Assembly: GCF_900113635.1 (NCBI RefSeq)
Contig: NZ_FOQA01000006.1
Span: 178,814 to 242,813 of the forward strand
Reading direction: 5' to 3'
DNA: 64,000 nucleotides
DNA from: Tindallia magadiensis
GTDB taxonomy: Bacteria > Bacillota > Clostridia > Peptostreptococcales > Tindalliaceae
This document shows, in pieces, positions 47,865-56,537 of the stretch. The notes beneath the pieces are model-generated. The model ran no database searches. It saw only the letters and a program-made list of their open reading frames with translations, and had not been told where the DNA came from. How positions within the stretch are numbered: the first letter of the stretch is position 1; the number at the start of each line of letters is the position of its first letter. A program made the position numbers and the translations under genes.

Positions 47865-48440
47865 TTATAGTAACTTAATATCAATTTCTTTGTTCATACT
47901 GCTACTTTTTCGTTTCGATGGCGCTAATGTAATATTAAAATGATCTTTTTTATCATTACAAAAATTCACCTCAGGTTCCGGTTGCCATAAATCAATATTA
48001 TCAGCTGGAAATCGATGCTGATTTTCTTTAGCCCATCGAGAAGCTTCAATATTCAAAGGGCTTTTAGGATTATAATTTTTATACTGAATCATATCACCAA
48101 TTTGAATAATAATATCTACCAGCCGTTCACCGGCGCCCCAAAAATCACCAATACAAACCTGATATCTGAAATTAGGATGAAAAATAGGGGTTTTCATTTG
48201 ACATTTTGGTTTTTCTCTCGGATAATTAGCATGTAGGTATACTTCTACCTGATGCCTATTCGTCAATGTTGGCCTTCCTATTTTTTCATCCATTTTATAG
48301 CCTTTCATTTTATAGGTTATCAAATATTTTTCTGGCGGATCTCCCGCAATTGGTTCAATATCGATATACGGATGTCTGGAAAATTCAAGTTTAAGACTGT
48401 TAAAATCCGACTCTAACCGTTTTAATCGTGCCTTCACCAC
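47865..48440 (-). CDS. E2 ubiquitin-conjugating-enzyme-like protein
   Basis: Protein of 191 residues with the E2 (UBC) fold: VEVYLHANYPREKPKCQM (strand and YPxxxP), HPN at 88-90, catalytic Cys96 (FRYQVCIGDFWGAG), and the helix LVDIIIQIGDMIQYKNYNP followed by SPLNIEASRWAKEN, a close match to the C-terminal half of eukaryotic E2. The tail after about residue 145 is unlike standard E2. Start is a GTG-GTG pair (48440/48437) after GAGGTG, 3 bp after the E1 stop. It would carry the activated ubiquitin-like protein as thioester. Confidence 0.88.
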   Translation of the reverse strand: MVKARLKRLESDFNSLKLEFSRHPYIDIEPIAGDPPEKYLITYKMKGYKMDEKIGRPTLTNRHQVEVYLHANYPREKPKCQMKTPIFHPNFRYQVCIGDFWGAGERLVDIIIQIGDMIQYKNYNPKSPLNIEASRWAKENQHRFPADNIDLWQPEPEVNFCNDKKDHFNITLAPSKRKSSSMNKEIDIKLL

Positions 48441-48443
48441 ATG

Positions 48444-49616
48444 TCACCTCTTTAAAATAGAATCTACGTCACCTGTCATTTCTAAATAAACCAACCCTTC
48501 GTCACTTCTGCCTTGAAAGATTTCTCCCGGCGGAAATCCTATTTGCCGAAGTGTTAACTGAGCATAGGGTTCATCTCCATAAAAGCTATGTGCCATCTGT
48601 ATTTCACGTTCTTCTCCACAGTTTGTGCACCTTGCTTCTTCAAAGCTAACATCTGTTAATGGTCTGAAAAGAGGTTCCTCTTTTCCGCAGTAACATACTG
48701 CCTTAATTGCCATTTCCATATCTGTTTCGATAACAACTTCCTTTGTTTTCAGTTTGTTTCTCGCAAGAAAAATCAGGTCTTTCATTGTTGTTTCTTCTGA
48801 TTTCAATGCCAAGGCCTGTATAGGTTCCCATGATTCATGGCTAAGGCAGTTTTCTTTTATCGGATAAGTAACCACATAGGAATCATGAGATAAACCATTA
48901 AACACAAATCCTTTCCCAGCCAATGGTTGTAAGTCTGTTTCCGGATGCAATAGCTTTACAGCCTCCTGCACTTGAATGCCTGCAATAACAGAAGCCGTTG
49001 TTGGGGTTGTCGGGACTTTTCCCTCTTCCATTTGCTTTCGAGTTAAAAGAGAACAAGACTTTCGAAAGTTAAGCAATCGATAATCCGCCTCATTCATAGT
49101 GCATTCATAGCAAGCACTATCCGGTGGGATGAATACTCGTGCAAATCCTTGAAAAACTTCTATTGCGCCGTCAATCCACGGTGTATTGGTTTTCCAGCAT
49201 TTTTGATTTATGGAAAGTCTAGCTTCCCGGTTATCCAAACCAGCAAGGACCAGATCAACATGATGAAAAAAACCTTTCCCTACCTCAGTGATAATGCTGC
49301 CCTCTATGGGAATTGTCTTTATTTCCGGATTTATTTCTCGTATTCTTTCAGCCGCTACGACAGCTTTCGATTTATTTTCATCTGATTCTCTGAACAATAC
49401 CGCTCTGGATAGGTTGGAGTTTTCAATCTGATCCAAATCAATAATAATGATGGTTCCTATCCCTAAAAGCGCAAGGTTTTTTAATATTTCATTTCCAATA
49501 GCACCAGCTCCTACTACCATAACCGTTGCATTTTTCAATTTTTCCTGATCCCACCATGGAATTAACCGTAGTCTGGCATACCGGTCTTCCTGTAATTCAT
49601 CTAGGTTTATATTCAT
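48444..49616 (-). CDS. E1-like ubiquitin-activating protein (ThiF/MoeB/UBA fold)
   Basis: Protein of 390 residues. Adenylation domain: MVVGAGAIGNE (36-43 core), DLDQIENSNLSRAVLF with the N-L-x-R motif, AGLDNREARLSIN, then C169-x2-C172 and C188 (FRKSC), one of which is likely the zinc or thioester cysteine, and TTPTTASVIAGIQVQEAVK. The last about 150 residues are extra, with a second cysteine set C308-x-C310 and C330-x2-C333. It starts 1 bp after the ubiquitin-like gene. It would adenylate that protein's C-terminus and pass it to the E2 gene 3 bp downstream. Confidence 0.88.
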   Translation of the reverse strand: MNINLDELQEDRYARLRLIPWWDQEKLKNATVMVVGAGAIGNEILKNLALLGIGTIIIIDLDQIENSNLSRAVLFRESDENKSKAVVAAERIREINPEIKTIPIEGSIITEVGKGFFHHVDLVLAGLDNREARLSINQKCWKTNTPWIDGAIEVFQGFARVFIPPDSACYECTMNEADYRLLNFRKSCSLLTRKQMEEGKVPTTPTTASVIAGIQVQEAVKLLHPETDLQPLAGKGFVFNGLSHDSYVVTYPIKENCLSHESWEPIQALALKSEETTMKDLIFLARNKLKTKEVVIETDMEMAIKAVCYCGKEEPLFRPLTDVSFEEARCTNCGEEREIQMAHSFYGDEPYAQLTLRQIGFPPGEIFQGRSDEGLVYLEMTGDVDSILKR

Positions 49617-49617
49617 A

Positions 49618-49893
49618 CTATATCCCTGCCGTAATCTCCGGTTGGAGTCTTAAGACATCATCTTCCTGAACTTCAGCTTCTGCAAGTGTCTGATCATCCG
49701 TTAGCTGTTTTCCCGATGCTTTATGAATAAACTTATAGCTTATCGGATTCCCATCTGGTCCTGTCATCGGAAGTTCCATTTTTTCTGCCAGCTTCACTAA
49801 AATTCGATTTACCGGCACATCCGTTGGTAAACTTGCCTGCTGTTCTTTATTTCCAGTCGTGTCAATGATGTACACATTCACTTTTTCTTCCAT
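49618..49893 (-). CDS. Ubiquitin-like (YukD-type) beta-grasp modifier
   Basis: Protein of 91 residues with ubiquitin topology: first hairpin VNVYIIDTTGNKEQQASLP, helix VNRILVKLAEKMEL, then ISYKFIHKASGKQLTDDQTL and the ubiquitin-like close DDVLRLQPE. The C-terminus is ITAGI, not the usual GG. Frame open 13 codons further up, but GAGGAGGAAT fits the ATG at 49893. First gene of the Ubl-E1-E2-JAB-RING operon, so it is the likely modifier; it would need trimming of the last Ile to expose Gly. An unlinked YukD/EsaB role (type VII secretion) is the alternative, but no T7SS genes are present. Confidence 0.85.
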   Translation of the reverse strand: MEEKVNVYIIDTTGNKEQQASLPTDVPVNRILVKLAEKMELPMTGPDGNPISYKFIHKASGKQLTDDQTLAEAEVQEDDVLRLQPEITAGI

Positions 49894-49930
49894 TTTTATT
49901 CCTCCTCGTATAGCAGCATTTATTTTATTC

Positions 49931-49960
49931 ATTGTACCACAGTTCCCAGATTACGAGCAA
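49931..49960 (-). promoter_or_regulatory. Promoter of the ubiquitin-like operon
   Basis: On the minus strand TTGCTC, 18 nt, TACAAT, about 38 bp upstream of the modifier start and just after the terminator of the VOR operon. A moderate sigma-A promoter match; the operon is therefore likely expressed on its own. Confidence 0.5.
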
Positions 49961-49962
49961 AC

Positions 49963-50009
49963 AGACATAAAAAAACCTGATGCATTCTCACATCAGGTTT
50001 TTTATGTCT
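49963..50009. terminator. Terminator of the VOR/butyrate kinase operon
   Basis: A long stem: CCTGATG pairs with CATCAGG, extended by A and T runs and by AGACAT/ATGTCT with one bulge, 8-nt loop. On the minus strand it lies 16 bp after the vorC stop and insulates the ubiquitin-like operon. Confidence 0.88.
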
Positions 50010-50024
50010 CTATATCTGGTGGAG

Positions 50025-50579
50025 TTAAGCTGTTTTTTTTCTAACCGCTTCCGCTCCCATTTGAAGAGCTTTTTCATTCATTGGAATAAAGTGCTCTTTA
50101 CCTGCTCCATACACTTTTTTCAAGGTTTCATAAACCGCCTCAAAAGGAACGGCTCCTGTTAGCTCGATATAGGCACCCAGCATTACCATGTTGGCAACTT
50201 TTGGATTTCCCGCTTCCTCTGCTATGGCATTCGCAGGAACTTTATAAACATCGATATCCTTTCTCTCAGGGTCCTCTTGTACCAAGGAAGAGTTGATAAT
50301 CAGTTTTCCTCCCGGAACCAGGCTGTTTTCGAACTTTGTCATTGAGGGTAAGTTCATCACAATAGCGCAACTAGCATCTTCCGTAATAATAGGAGACCCA
50401 ACAAGACTATCGGATACAATGACTGAACAGTTAGCTGTACCGCCTCTCATTTCAGGACCGTAAGCTGGCAGCCAAGATACTTGTTTTCCATGAATCATTC
50501 CTGCATATGTCATCAGCTGTCCCATGGACATAACCCCTTGTCCACCAAATCCAGCCATTATGATTTTTTCTGTAGCCAT
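50025..50579 (-). CDS. vorC: 2-ketoisovalerate:ferredoxin oxidoreductase, gamma subunit
   Basis: Protein of 184 residues of the POR gamma family: GFGGQGVMSMGQLMTYAGM at the N-terminus, GPEMRGGTANCSVIVSD. It forms the CoA-binding part of the 2-oxoacid oxidoreductase. It begins 1 bp after the beta subunit. Last gene of the operon, ending at a strong terminator. KorC (2-oxoglutarate) is the alternative; the Ptb/Buk neighbours favour branched-chain 2-oxoacids. Confidence 0.88.
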   Translation of the reverse strand: MATEKIIMAGFGGQGVMSMGQLMTYAGMIHGKQVSWLPAYGPEMRGGTANCSVIVSDSLVGSPIITEDASCAIVMNLPSMTKFENSLVPGGKLIINSSLVQEDPERKDIDVYKVPANAIAEEAGNPKVANMVMLGAYIELTGAVPFEAVYETLKKVYGAGKEHFIPMNEKALQMGAEAVRKKTA

Positions 50580-50580
50580 T

Positions 50581-51330
50581 TTATTTTCCCTCCTCTGGTG
50601 TTCGGAAATTTCCTAGGGGATAGTAAGGAAGCATGTTTTCTTTTAACCATGTCAAGGAATCTACCGGTGTGATTCCCCAATTAGTCGGGCAAGTAGACAG
50701 TACTTCTACCATCGCAAATCCAAGCCCCTTTTGTTGTACTTCAAAAGCTTTTCGAATCGCTTTTTTAGCTTTTCTGATATGTGGCACATCATGAACCGAT
50801 ACCCGTTCAACAAATACAGCCCCATCGATCGTCGCCATCAATTCACACATTTTAAGCGGCAGTCCTGCTTCAGCCGCACTTCTTCCATAAGGCGATGTGG
50901 TTGATTTTTGATCGATTAAAGTAGTAGGAGCCATTTGTCCACCAGTCATTCCATAAATAGCATTGTTCACAAAAATGGTGGTCATCTTTTCGGCTCGATG
51001 AGCTACATGAATAATTTCAGCTGTTCCGATAGCAGCTAAATCCCCATCTCCCTGATACGTAAATACCGTATTGTCCGGATGAACTCTTTTGATACCCGTT
51101 GCTACCGCCGGCGCTCTACCATGAGCCGCTTCCTGCATATCGCAATTAAAATAGTCGTAAGCTAAAACCGCACAGCCTACTGGCGCAACCCCCACTGTAT
51201 CACCAACAAGATCCATTTCTTCCAAAACTTCCGCTACCAATCGATGGATAATTCCATGCGTACATCCAGGACAGTAATGGAATTGTTTATCCGTTAGTCC
51301 TTGAGTTTTTCCAAATATCATGGTTTCCAT
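50581..51330 (-). CDS. vorA: 2-ketoisovalerate:ferredoxin oxidoreductase, beta (TPP) subunit
   Basis: Thiamine-diphosphate subunit of 249 residues: FHYCPGCTHGIIHRL, PVGCAVLAYDYFNCDMQEAA, HGRAPAVATGIKR, TYQGDGDLAAIGTAEIIH and VNNAIYGMTGGQMAPTT (TPP motif GDG...NN). It decarboxylates the 2-oxoacid with the alpha subunit. Start codon overlaps the alpha-subunit stop (TAATG), with GGAGG ahead. Confidence 0.9.
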   Translation of the reverse strand: METMIFGKTQGLTDKQFHYCPGCTHGIIHRLVAEVLEEMDLVGDTVGVAPVGCAVLAYDYFNCDMQEAAHGRAPAVATGIKRVHPDNTVFTYQGDGDLAAIGTAEIIHVAHRAEKMTTIFVNNAIYGMTGGQMAPTTLIDQKSTTSPYGRSAAEAGLPLKMCELMATIDGAVFVERVSVHDVPHIRKAKKAIRKAFEVQQKGLGFAMVEVLSTCPTNWGITPVDSLTWLKENMLPYYPLGNFRTPEEGK

Positions 51331-52394
51331 TACTTAACACCTCCAAGAATTTCTTTGGCTTTATCAGCTACTGCCTGTGGTTCCGGGCACATACCACCAG
51401 GTCTTCCATAAAGATATGCCGGAAGCTTACCAGCTAATGCAATTTTCACATCGTCGATCATTTGTCCCATGCTCATTTCGATAGAAAGAACAGCCTTTGC
51501 GCTGGCAGGTATTTCTTGGTATGCTTTTTCAGGAAAAGGCCATAAAGATATAGGACGAATAAGTCCTGCTCGTATACCTTCTTTTTCAAGAATTTCAATG
51601 GCATTTTTTGCTACTCTGGAGGTAATGCCGTAAGACGTTAATACAATTTCCGGATCCTTATCCATATTGAAGGTCTCTACCCGTACTTCATTCTTTATCA
51701 TTTCCTGATATTTACCATCCAGTTTCAGGTTGTGTTGTTCTAAAAGTGCAGGATCTAAGGCTAAAGAGTTAATAATATTTGGTTTTCGTTTATTTTTAGT
51801 ACCAGTGCTCGCCCAGTCCTTTGCTGGCAGTTCCCTCTTAGGAGGAGTTTTGAACTCCACTGGTTCCATCATCTGACCAATCATACCATCCGCTAAAACA
51901 AACACTGGATTTCGGTACTGATCAGCAATATCAAAAGCCTCCATCACTAAATCTACAGCTTCCTGAATACTGGCTGGTGCTAACGCTACATGTCGATAGT
52001 CACCATTTCCACCACCTCTGGTAGCAATAAAATAGTCTCCCTGGGAAGGTTGAATACTTCCTAAACCAGGACCACCACGACTAACATCTACAATAACACA
52101 AGGAACTTCAGCGCCAGCAATATAGGTGATCCCTTCCTGTTTGAGGGCAATTCCCGGAGAAGAAGATGATGTCATTGTTCTGACACCTGCACCTGCCGCT
52201 CCATACACCATGTTAATAGCCGCTACTTCTGACTCTGCCTGTACAAACACACCACCATGTTTCCCCATTTCTCTTGACATATACTCAGGAATTTCATTTT
52301 GAGGTGTTATCGGATATCCAAAGAAAGCTTTGCAACCAGCTTTAATTGCTGCTTCTGCGATTGCTTCGTTTCCTTTCATCAGTACTTTACTCAT
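51330..52394 (-). CDS. vorB: 2-ketoisovalerate:ferredoxin oxidoreductase, alpha subunit
   Basis: Protein of 354 residues opening MSKVLMKGNEAIAEAAIKAG then FFGYPITPQNEIPEYMS, the VorB signature; also MTSSSSPGIALKQEG and VDVSRGGPGLGSIQPSQGD. It forms the POR_N/POR core with the beta subunit. Frame open eight codons further from a TTG, but GGAGGAAAAAAAG fits the ATG at 52394. Length and N-terminus resemble VorB more than PorA. Confidence 0.9.
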   Translation of the reverse strand: MSKVLMKGNEAIAEAAIKAGCKAFFGYPITPQNEIPEYMSREMGKHGGVFVQAESEVAAINMVYGAAGAGVRTMTSSSSPGIALKQEGITYIAGAEVPCVIVDVSRGGPGLGSIQPSQGDYFIATRGGGNGDYRHVALAPASIQEAVDLVMEAFDIADQYRNPVFVLADGMIGQMMEPVEFKTPPKRELPAKDWASTGTKNKRKPNIINSLALDPALLEQHNLKLDGKYQEMIKNEVRVETFNMDKDPEIVLTSYGITSRVAKNAIEILEKEGIRAGLIRPISLWPFPEKAYQEIPASAKAVLSIEMSMGQMIDDVKIALAGKLPAYLYGRPGGMCPEPQAVADKAKEILGGVK

Positions 52395-52418
52395 CTTTTT
52401 TTCCTCCTCGATGGACAA

Positions 52419-52643
52419 TTAGTCTTGTTTATATACGCTTATTACCAGATCAGGACATATGGTTGCACAGTTAGTACATGCAATGCATTTATCCATCTCT
52501 TTCACACCTGCCGGATGATAACCCTTACTGTTAATTTTATCTTTTTCTAATTCCACTATCTTTACTGGACAAGCAATGACGCAAAGAGCACATCCTTTGC
52601 ATCTTCCAGTATCAAACTCAACGCGACCTCTAGCTTTTGCCAT
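52419..52643 (-). CDS. vorD: 2-ketoisovalerate:ferredoxin oxidoreductase, delta (2[4Fe-4S]) subunit
   Basis: Ferredoxin-type protein of 74 residues with two 4Fe-4S motifs: CKGCALCVIACPVK and CIACTNCATICPD. It takes electrons from the TPP subunit. ATG-ATG at 52646/52643 with GGGAGG; the second has 7-nt spacing. Longer frames start further up without a ribosome site. Gene order D-B-A-C is that of VOR/KOR operons. Confidence 0.9.
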   Translation of the reverse strand: MAKARGRVEFDTGRCKGCALCVIACPVKIVELEKDKINSKGYHPAGVKEMDKCIACTNCATICPDLVISVYKQD

Positions 52644-52681
52644 CATCTTACCTCCCACTGTAGTATTGACTGCTTTAAATT

Positions 52682-53368
52682 TTACATCCAACTTTCCCGC
52701 ATCGTCAGATCTATAGGAAAAACAGTTTCTTCATAATGCGGTGGCAACTGATCTGCCAAATGATTCAATACACTTATATATCGGATCGGCAGACCGGTTT
52801 CTGCCGACACTTCACTGCAAAGCTTTTGCCCTCTCTCAATATCTTCCATGCTGGTTTCTCTGAGCAAATGCGTGTTATTTACCAAAGCTGTCGGATAAAC
52901 CTTCGACACCTTGGCAATGGCTTCCATATGATTCAATACGCCTTCCTTTGTTGCCGTATCTGGTCGATTGGCATTGACCACAAAGAACATATCAAAAGTA
53001 TTTTTTTCTTGAAAATATTCATTATACATCGCTAAAACCCTTGCACCCATTGAATCGCCACCAAGGTCTAGTACAACCTGATAACTCTCATCTTGTAATG
53101 GAGATGCTACTTCCGCCGATATTGCTGGAAGATCAGCCCCACTGCCTTCGATAGAGCTAGAAATTACTCGTATGCCAGCTTTCTCAAGTTTATGCTGTTG
53201 TTCACGACTCCGAAAGTACAGGTTTACCACGTCTAAGTCTACCAAGGCTGTTTTCTGCCCCTGCAAAGCCAGTTTCATTGCATAGTTCACTGAAAATTCG
53301 GTTTTACCAGTACCATAATTACCGGTGATAATTCTAATGCGATGATCATTTAACCATTGCTTATCCAT
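52682..53368 (-). CDS. P-loop ATPase of the SIMIBI (ParA/CobQ-like) type
   Basis: Protein of 228 residues: Walker A ITGNYGTGKTEFSVNYA, KTALVDLDVVNLYFR, and VVLDLGGDSMGARVL with FFVVNANRPDT. It resembles the nucleotide-binding fold of MinD/CobQ proteins. A long upstream frame overlaps buk; GGAAAGATC before the ATG at 53368 sets the start, 1 bp after the buk stop. It lies between butyrate kinase and the VOR genes, so a role in assembly or activation of the oxidoreductase is possible. Function unknown. Confidence 0.75.
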   Translation of the reverse strand: MDKQWLNDHRIRIITGNYGTGKTEFSVNYAMKLALQGQKTALVDLDVVNLYFRSREQQHKLEKAGIRVISSSIEGSGADLPAISAEVASPLQDESYQVVLDLGGDSMGARVLAMYNEYFQEKNTFDMFFVVNANRPDTATKEGVLNHMEAIAKVSKVYPTALVNNTHLLRETSMEDIERGQKLCSEVSAETGLPIRYISVLNHLADQLPPHYEETVFPIDLTMRESWM

Positions 53369-53369
53369 G

Positions 53370-54464
53370 CTAAGATCTTTCCTTTTCTGGTTCATAAGTA
53401 CACGCAGTTTCTTCTTTTCGAAGAATTCGAAGTGCTCCTTCTGCCAAGGCAATCATTTCATCTTCTCCTGGATATACTTTTACTTCTCCCAGAAAAGAAA
53501 TCCGCTCCTGAATCCATCCTGTCAACAACTGATCATAAGCCAGACCGCCGGTCAGGACAATCGCGTCAATATCACCTTTAAGGGTTGCTGAACAAGCACC
53601 AATCTCTTTTGCCACTTGATACGCCATGGCTTCATAAACTTGTCGTGCTTTTTCATCCCCTTCACTTATCTTGCTATTTACCTCTCGTCCATCATTGGTT
53701 CCAAGATATGCCATTAAGCCACCTTTTCCCAATATTTTACGATAAATTTCGTCCTGAGTATTTTTACCAGAAAAGCACCATTTTACCAGTTCACCGGAAG
53801 GTAATCCGCCACTTCGTTCTGGTGAAAAGGGACCTTCTCCATCCAATGCATTGTTGACATCTATTACTTGTCCTTTGCTATGGGCACCAACGGATATTCC
53901 CCCACCAAGATGGGCCACGATGATATTTACCTCTTGATACTCTTTTCCCATATCTTTTGCCACTCTTCTGCCAACTGCTTTTTGATTTAATGCATGAAAA
54001 ATACTTTTCCTTGGTATTTCTGGAATTCCTGAGAGGCGTGAAATCTCTTGCATTTCGTCAACCACCACTGGATCCACAATATACGAAGGAATGTTCAGCT
54101 GACCTGCAATCTCATAGGCTAAAACACCACCTAAGTTGGAAGCATGTTGGCCCAAAATTCCTTTTCTCAGATCTTTCAGCATCGCTTTATTAACTTCGTA
54201 AGTTCCTCCTGGTATGGGATGCAGTAATCCGCCGCGTCCTACCACGGCTGCTAACTTTTGAATATTAATATCTTTGCTATTCAATGTTTCCAAGATTGCT
54301 TCTTTTCGAAACTCATATTGATCAAAAATATTGTCAAATTTTGCAATTTCTTCCGAAGAATGTCGAAGCACTTCTTCAAATACAGGTTTTTCATTGTCAT
54401 AAATAGCTATTTTAGTCGAGGTTGAGCCTGGATTAATCGCTAGTATCCGATAGATATCTGGCAT
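53370..54464 (-). CDS. buk: Butyrate kinase (copy nearest VOR)
   Basis: ASKHA-fold acid kinase of 364 residues: [70 protein letters not shown] and [16 protein letters not shown]. It converts (branched) acyl phosphate and ADP to acid and ATP. It follows ptb by 29 bp. A second butyrate kinase lies on the other side of ptb; the two are clearly related but diverged (for example [11 protein letters not shown] versus EMGPFSPERAG). Confidence 0.92.
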   Translation of the reverse strand: MPDIYRILAINPGSTSTKIAIYDNEKPVFEEVLRHSSEEIAKFDNIFDQYEFRKEAILETLNSKDINIQKLAAVVGRGGLLHPIPGGTYEVNKAMLKDLRKGILGQHASNLGGVLAYEIAGQLNIPSYIVDPVVVDEMQEISRLSGIPEIPRKSIFHALNQKAVGRRVAKDMGKEYQEVNIIVAHLGGGISVGAHSKGQVIDVNNALDGEGPFSPERSGGLPSGELVKWCFSGKNTQDEIYRKILGKGGLMAYLGTNDGREVNSKISEGDEKARQVYEAMAYQVAKEIGACSATLKGDIDAIVLTGGLAYDQLLTGWIQERISFLGEVKVYPGEDEMIALAEGALRILRKEETACTYEPEKERS

Positions 54465-54493
54465 TCTTTCACCACCTTCTTTTCTTTTCTACT

Positions 54494-55402
54494 TTAAAAC
54501 AATTTCGCTGCACATAAAACGCCTAAGGCGATGGAGTTTAGTTTCGATTCATCGCTATCGGCTCTGGAAGTTAGCACGATCGGTGCTTTTGCTCCGACAA
54601 TAACCGCTGCATTGCTGGCAAACATCATAAAGCCTAGTGTTTTATAAAGAATGTTTCCGCCTTCAATATCCGGCGCCAATAAGATATCTGCTTTTCCAGC
54701 AACAGGATGTTCGATCCCCTTAATTCTTGCAGCTTCTTCTGATACCGCATTATCTAATGCAAAAGGACCGCCGACAAGACACCCTTTTAGTTCCCCTTTT
54801 TCATTCATTTCCGTTAGAGCAGCTGCGTCCATCGTATCTGGCATTTTAGGATTCGCTTTTTCTTTTGCGCAAATGGAAGCTACTTTAGGTTCTTCAATAT
54901 CCAGTGCTTTTGCCACTACAACAGCATTTTCAATGATTTGCTTTTTGGTTTCCAAGTCTGGATCAATGTTCATGGCAGCATCTGTCACTAAGAACAAACG
55001 ATCAAAACCTTTAATATCAAAAACAGCTACATGGCTCAATACATTACCTGTCCGAAGGCCAATTTCTGCGTTAAGCACAGCCTTTAGAAAAATAGAAGTA
55101 TCTACAAGGCCTTTCATCACCATGTGCGCTTTGCCACTGGAAACCAGTTCCACCGCCTTCAGAGAAGCTTCCATCATATCCACTATGTTTATTATTTCAA
55201 AGCTACTGAGATCCAGACTATTTTCACTGGCAAGGGCTTCTATTTTATTCTGATCTCCTACCAATATAGCATCTGCAACCCTCGACTCTTTTGCTCTTGT
55301 AACTGCCTTTAAGACATCTAGGTCCTGTGCACATGCAACTGCAACAGTTTTAGGTCCTCTTTCGCGAGCAAATTCCATTAGATCCTGCATGGACTTAATC
55401 AT
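54494..55402 (-). CDS. ptb: Phosphate butyryltransferase
   Basis: Protein of 302 residues of the PTA/PTB family: AVACAQDLDVLKAVTRAKE, DAILVGDQNKIEALA, LMKGLVDTSIFLKAVLN, FLVTDAAMNIDPDLETKKQI and DILLAPDIEGGNILYKTL. It exchanges CoA of (iso)butyryl- or isovaleryl-CoA for phosphate. The start ATG overlaps the stop of the upstream butyrate kinase (TAATG). It links VOR product to the kinases, giving ATP by substrate-level phosphorylation. Confidence 0.93.
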   Translation of the reverse strand: MIKSMQDLMEFARERGPKTVAVACAQDLDVLKAVTRAKESRVADAILVGDQNKIEALASENSLDLSSFEIINIVDMMEASLKAVELVSSGKAHMVMKGLVDTSIFLKAVLNAEIGLRTGNVLSHVAVFDIKGFDRLFLVTDAAMNIDPDLETKKQIIENAVVVAKALDIEEPKVASICAKEKANPKMPDTMDAAALTEMNEKGELKGCLVGGPFALDNAVSEEAARIKGIEHPVAGKADILLAPDIEGGNILYKTLGFMMFASNAAVIVGAKAPIVLTSRADSDESKLNSIALGVLCAAKLF

Positions 55403-56487
55403 TATATTTCCACCTCTTCCTCATAAATTTTAGCTTCTTCTTCATTACGAAGCACTCGTAGTGCTCCTTCATTCAAAGCAAGCATCTCATCTTCCCCTGG
55501 ATACACCATCACAGGAGCCATAAAACCTATATATTCTTTAATGGCGGCAATTAATTTTTCTGAATAAGCCATGCCGCCTGTAATAATAATGGCATCTATT
55601 TCTCCTTTTAAAACAGTGGCCATCGCCCCGATTTCTTTGGCAATCTGATAAGCCATTGCCTCGTATACTCGTTTAGCATCCTGATTTCCAGCTTCTATCT
55701 GCTTTTCCACTTCTCTTACATCGTTGGTTCCAAGATAAGCCGTCATACCACCGTAACCGCGAAGCTTATTCATGATTTCCTTTTGGTTATACTTCCCAGA
55801 AAAACACATGCGCATCAAGTCACCGGATGGTACTCCGCCAGCTCTTTCAGGTGAGAAAGGTCCCATTTCGTTAGCATTGTTATAATCTACAGCTCTTCCC
55901 TTCAAAAGAGGCGCAACGGATATTCCACCGCCAAGATGGGCCACAACAAAATTAGCATTGTCAATGGATTTCTGTCCTTCCTCTGCTGCTCTCCTAGCAA
56001 CGGCTTTGATGTTTAATGCATGCCCTAACGATTTACGTTCCAATTCAGGTACGCCGGAAAACCGTGCAAGATTTTCAAATTCATCTACAGCTACCGGATC
56101 AACAATATAAGATTCGGCATCCGCTTCATCAGCAATTGCTTTTGCAAGAATTCCACCTAAATTAGAAGCATGTTCTCCTTGATATCCGGTTTGTAAGTCT
56201 TTTATCATCGCTTCTGTAACCCTGTAAGTACCACCCGGCATTGGTCTTAGCAGACCACCACGGCCAACGACTGCACGTAAAGAGTCTACTTTAACCCCGC
56301 ATTCTTTCATCCAGTCTTCAATTAATGTTTTTCGATAGCTGTATTGATCAGCTAATTTTTCAAATTGCTTCAAATCATCAACGGCATGCTCTAGCTTTTT
56401 TTCATGAGATACTGTTTCTTCCTTAAAGATAGCTACTTTCGTTGATGTTGATCCCGGATTGATCACTAATACATATTCTTTACACAA
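55402..56487 (-). CDS. buk: Butyrate kinase (promoter-proximal copy)
   Basis: Acid kinase of 361 residues: [72 protein letters not shown] start at 56487; the only nearby in-frame start, 12 nt from AGGAGG, which is long. First gene after the sigma54 promoter. Two kinases around one Ptb may differ in chain preference (butyrate, isobutyrate, isovalerate). Confidence 0.92.
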   Translation of the reverse strand: MCKEYVLVINPGSTSTKVAIFKEETVSHEKKLEHAVDDLKQFEKLADQYSYRKTLIEDWMKECGVKVDSLRAVVGRGGLLRPMPGGTYRVTEAMIKDLQTGYQGEHASNLGGILAKAIADEADAESYIVDPVAVDEFENLARFSGVPELERKSLGHALNIKAVARRAAEEGQKSIDNANFVVAHLGGGISVAPLLKGRAVDYNNANEMGPFSPERAGGVPSGDLMRMCFSGKYNQKEIMNKLRGYGGMTAYLGTNDVREVEKQIEAGNQDAKRVYEAMAYQIAKEIGAMATVLKGEIDAIIITGGMAYSEKLIAAIKEYIGFMAPVMVYPGEDEMLALNEGALRVLRNEEEAKIYEEEVEI

Positions 56488-56537
56488 GGATCCACTTCAC
56501 CTCCTAAAAATATGATTTTGCTCACTGTTATTATTAA

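Noticed and set aside
46472..49893. Classification as a CBASS or other known anti-phage island
   Set aside because: No cyclase of the CD-NTase type, no effector, no integrase or phage genes nearby; flanks are metabolic and regulatory genes.
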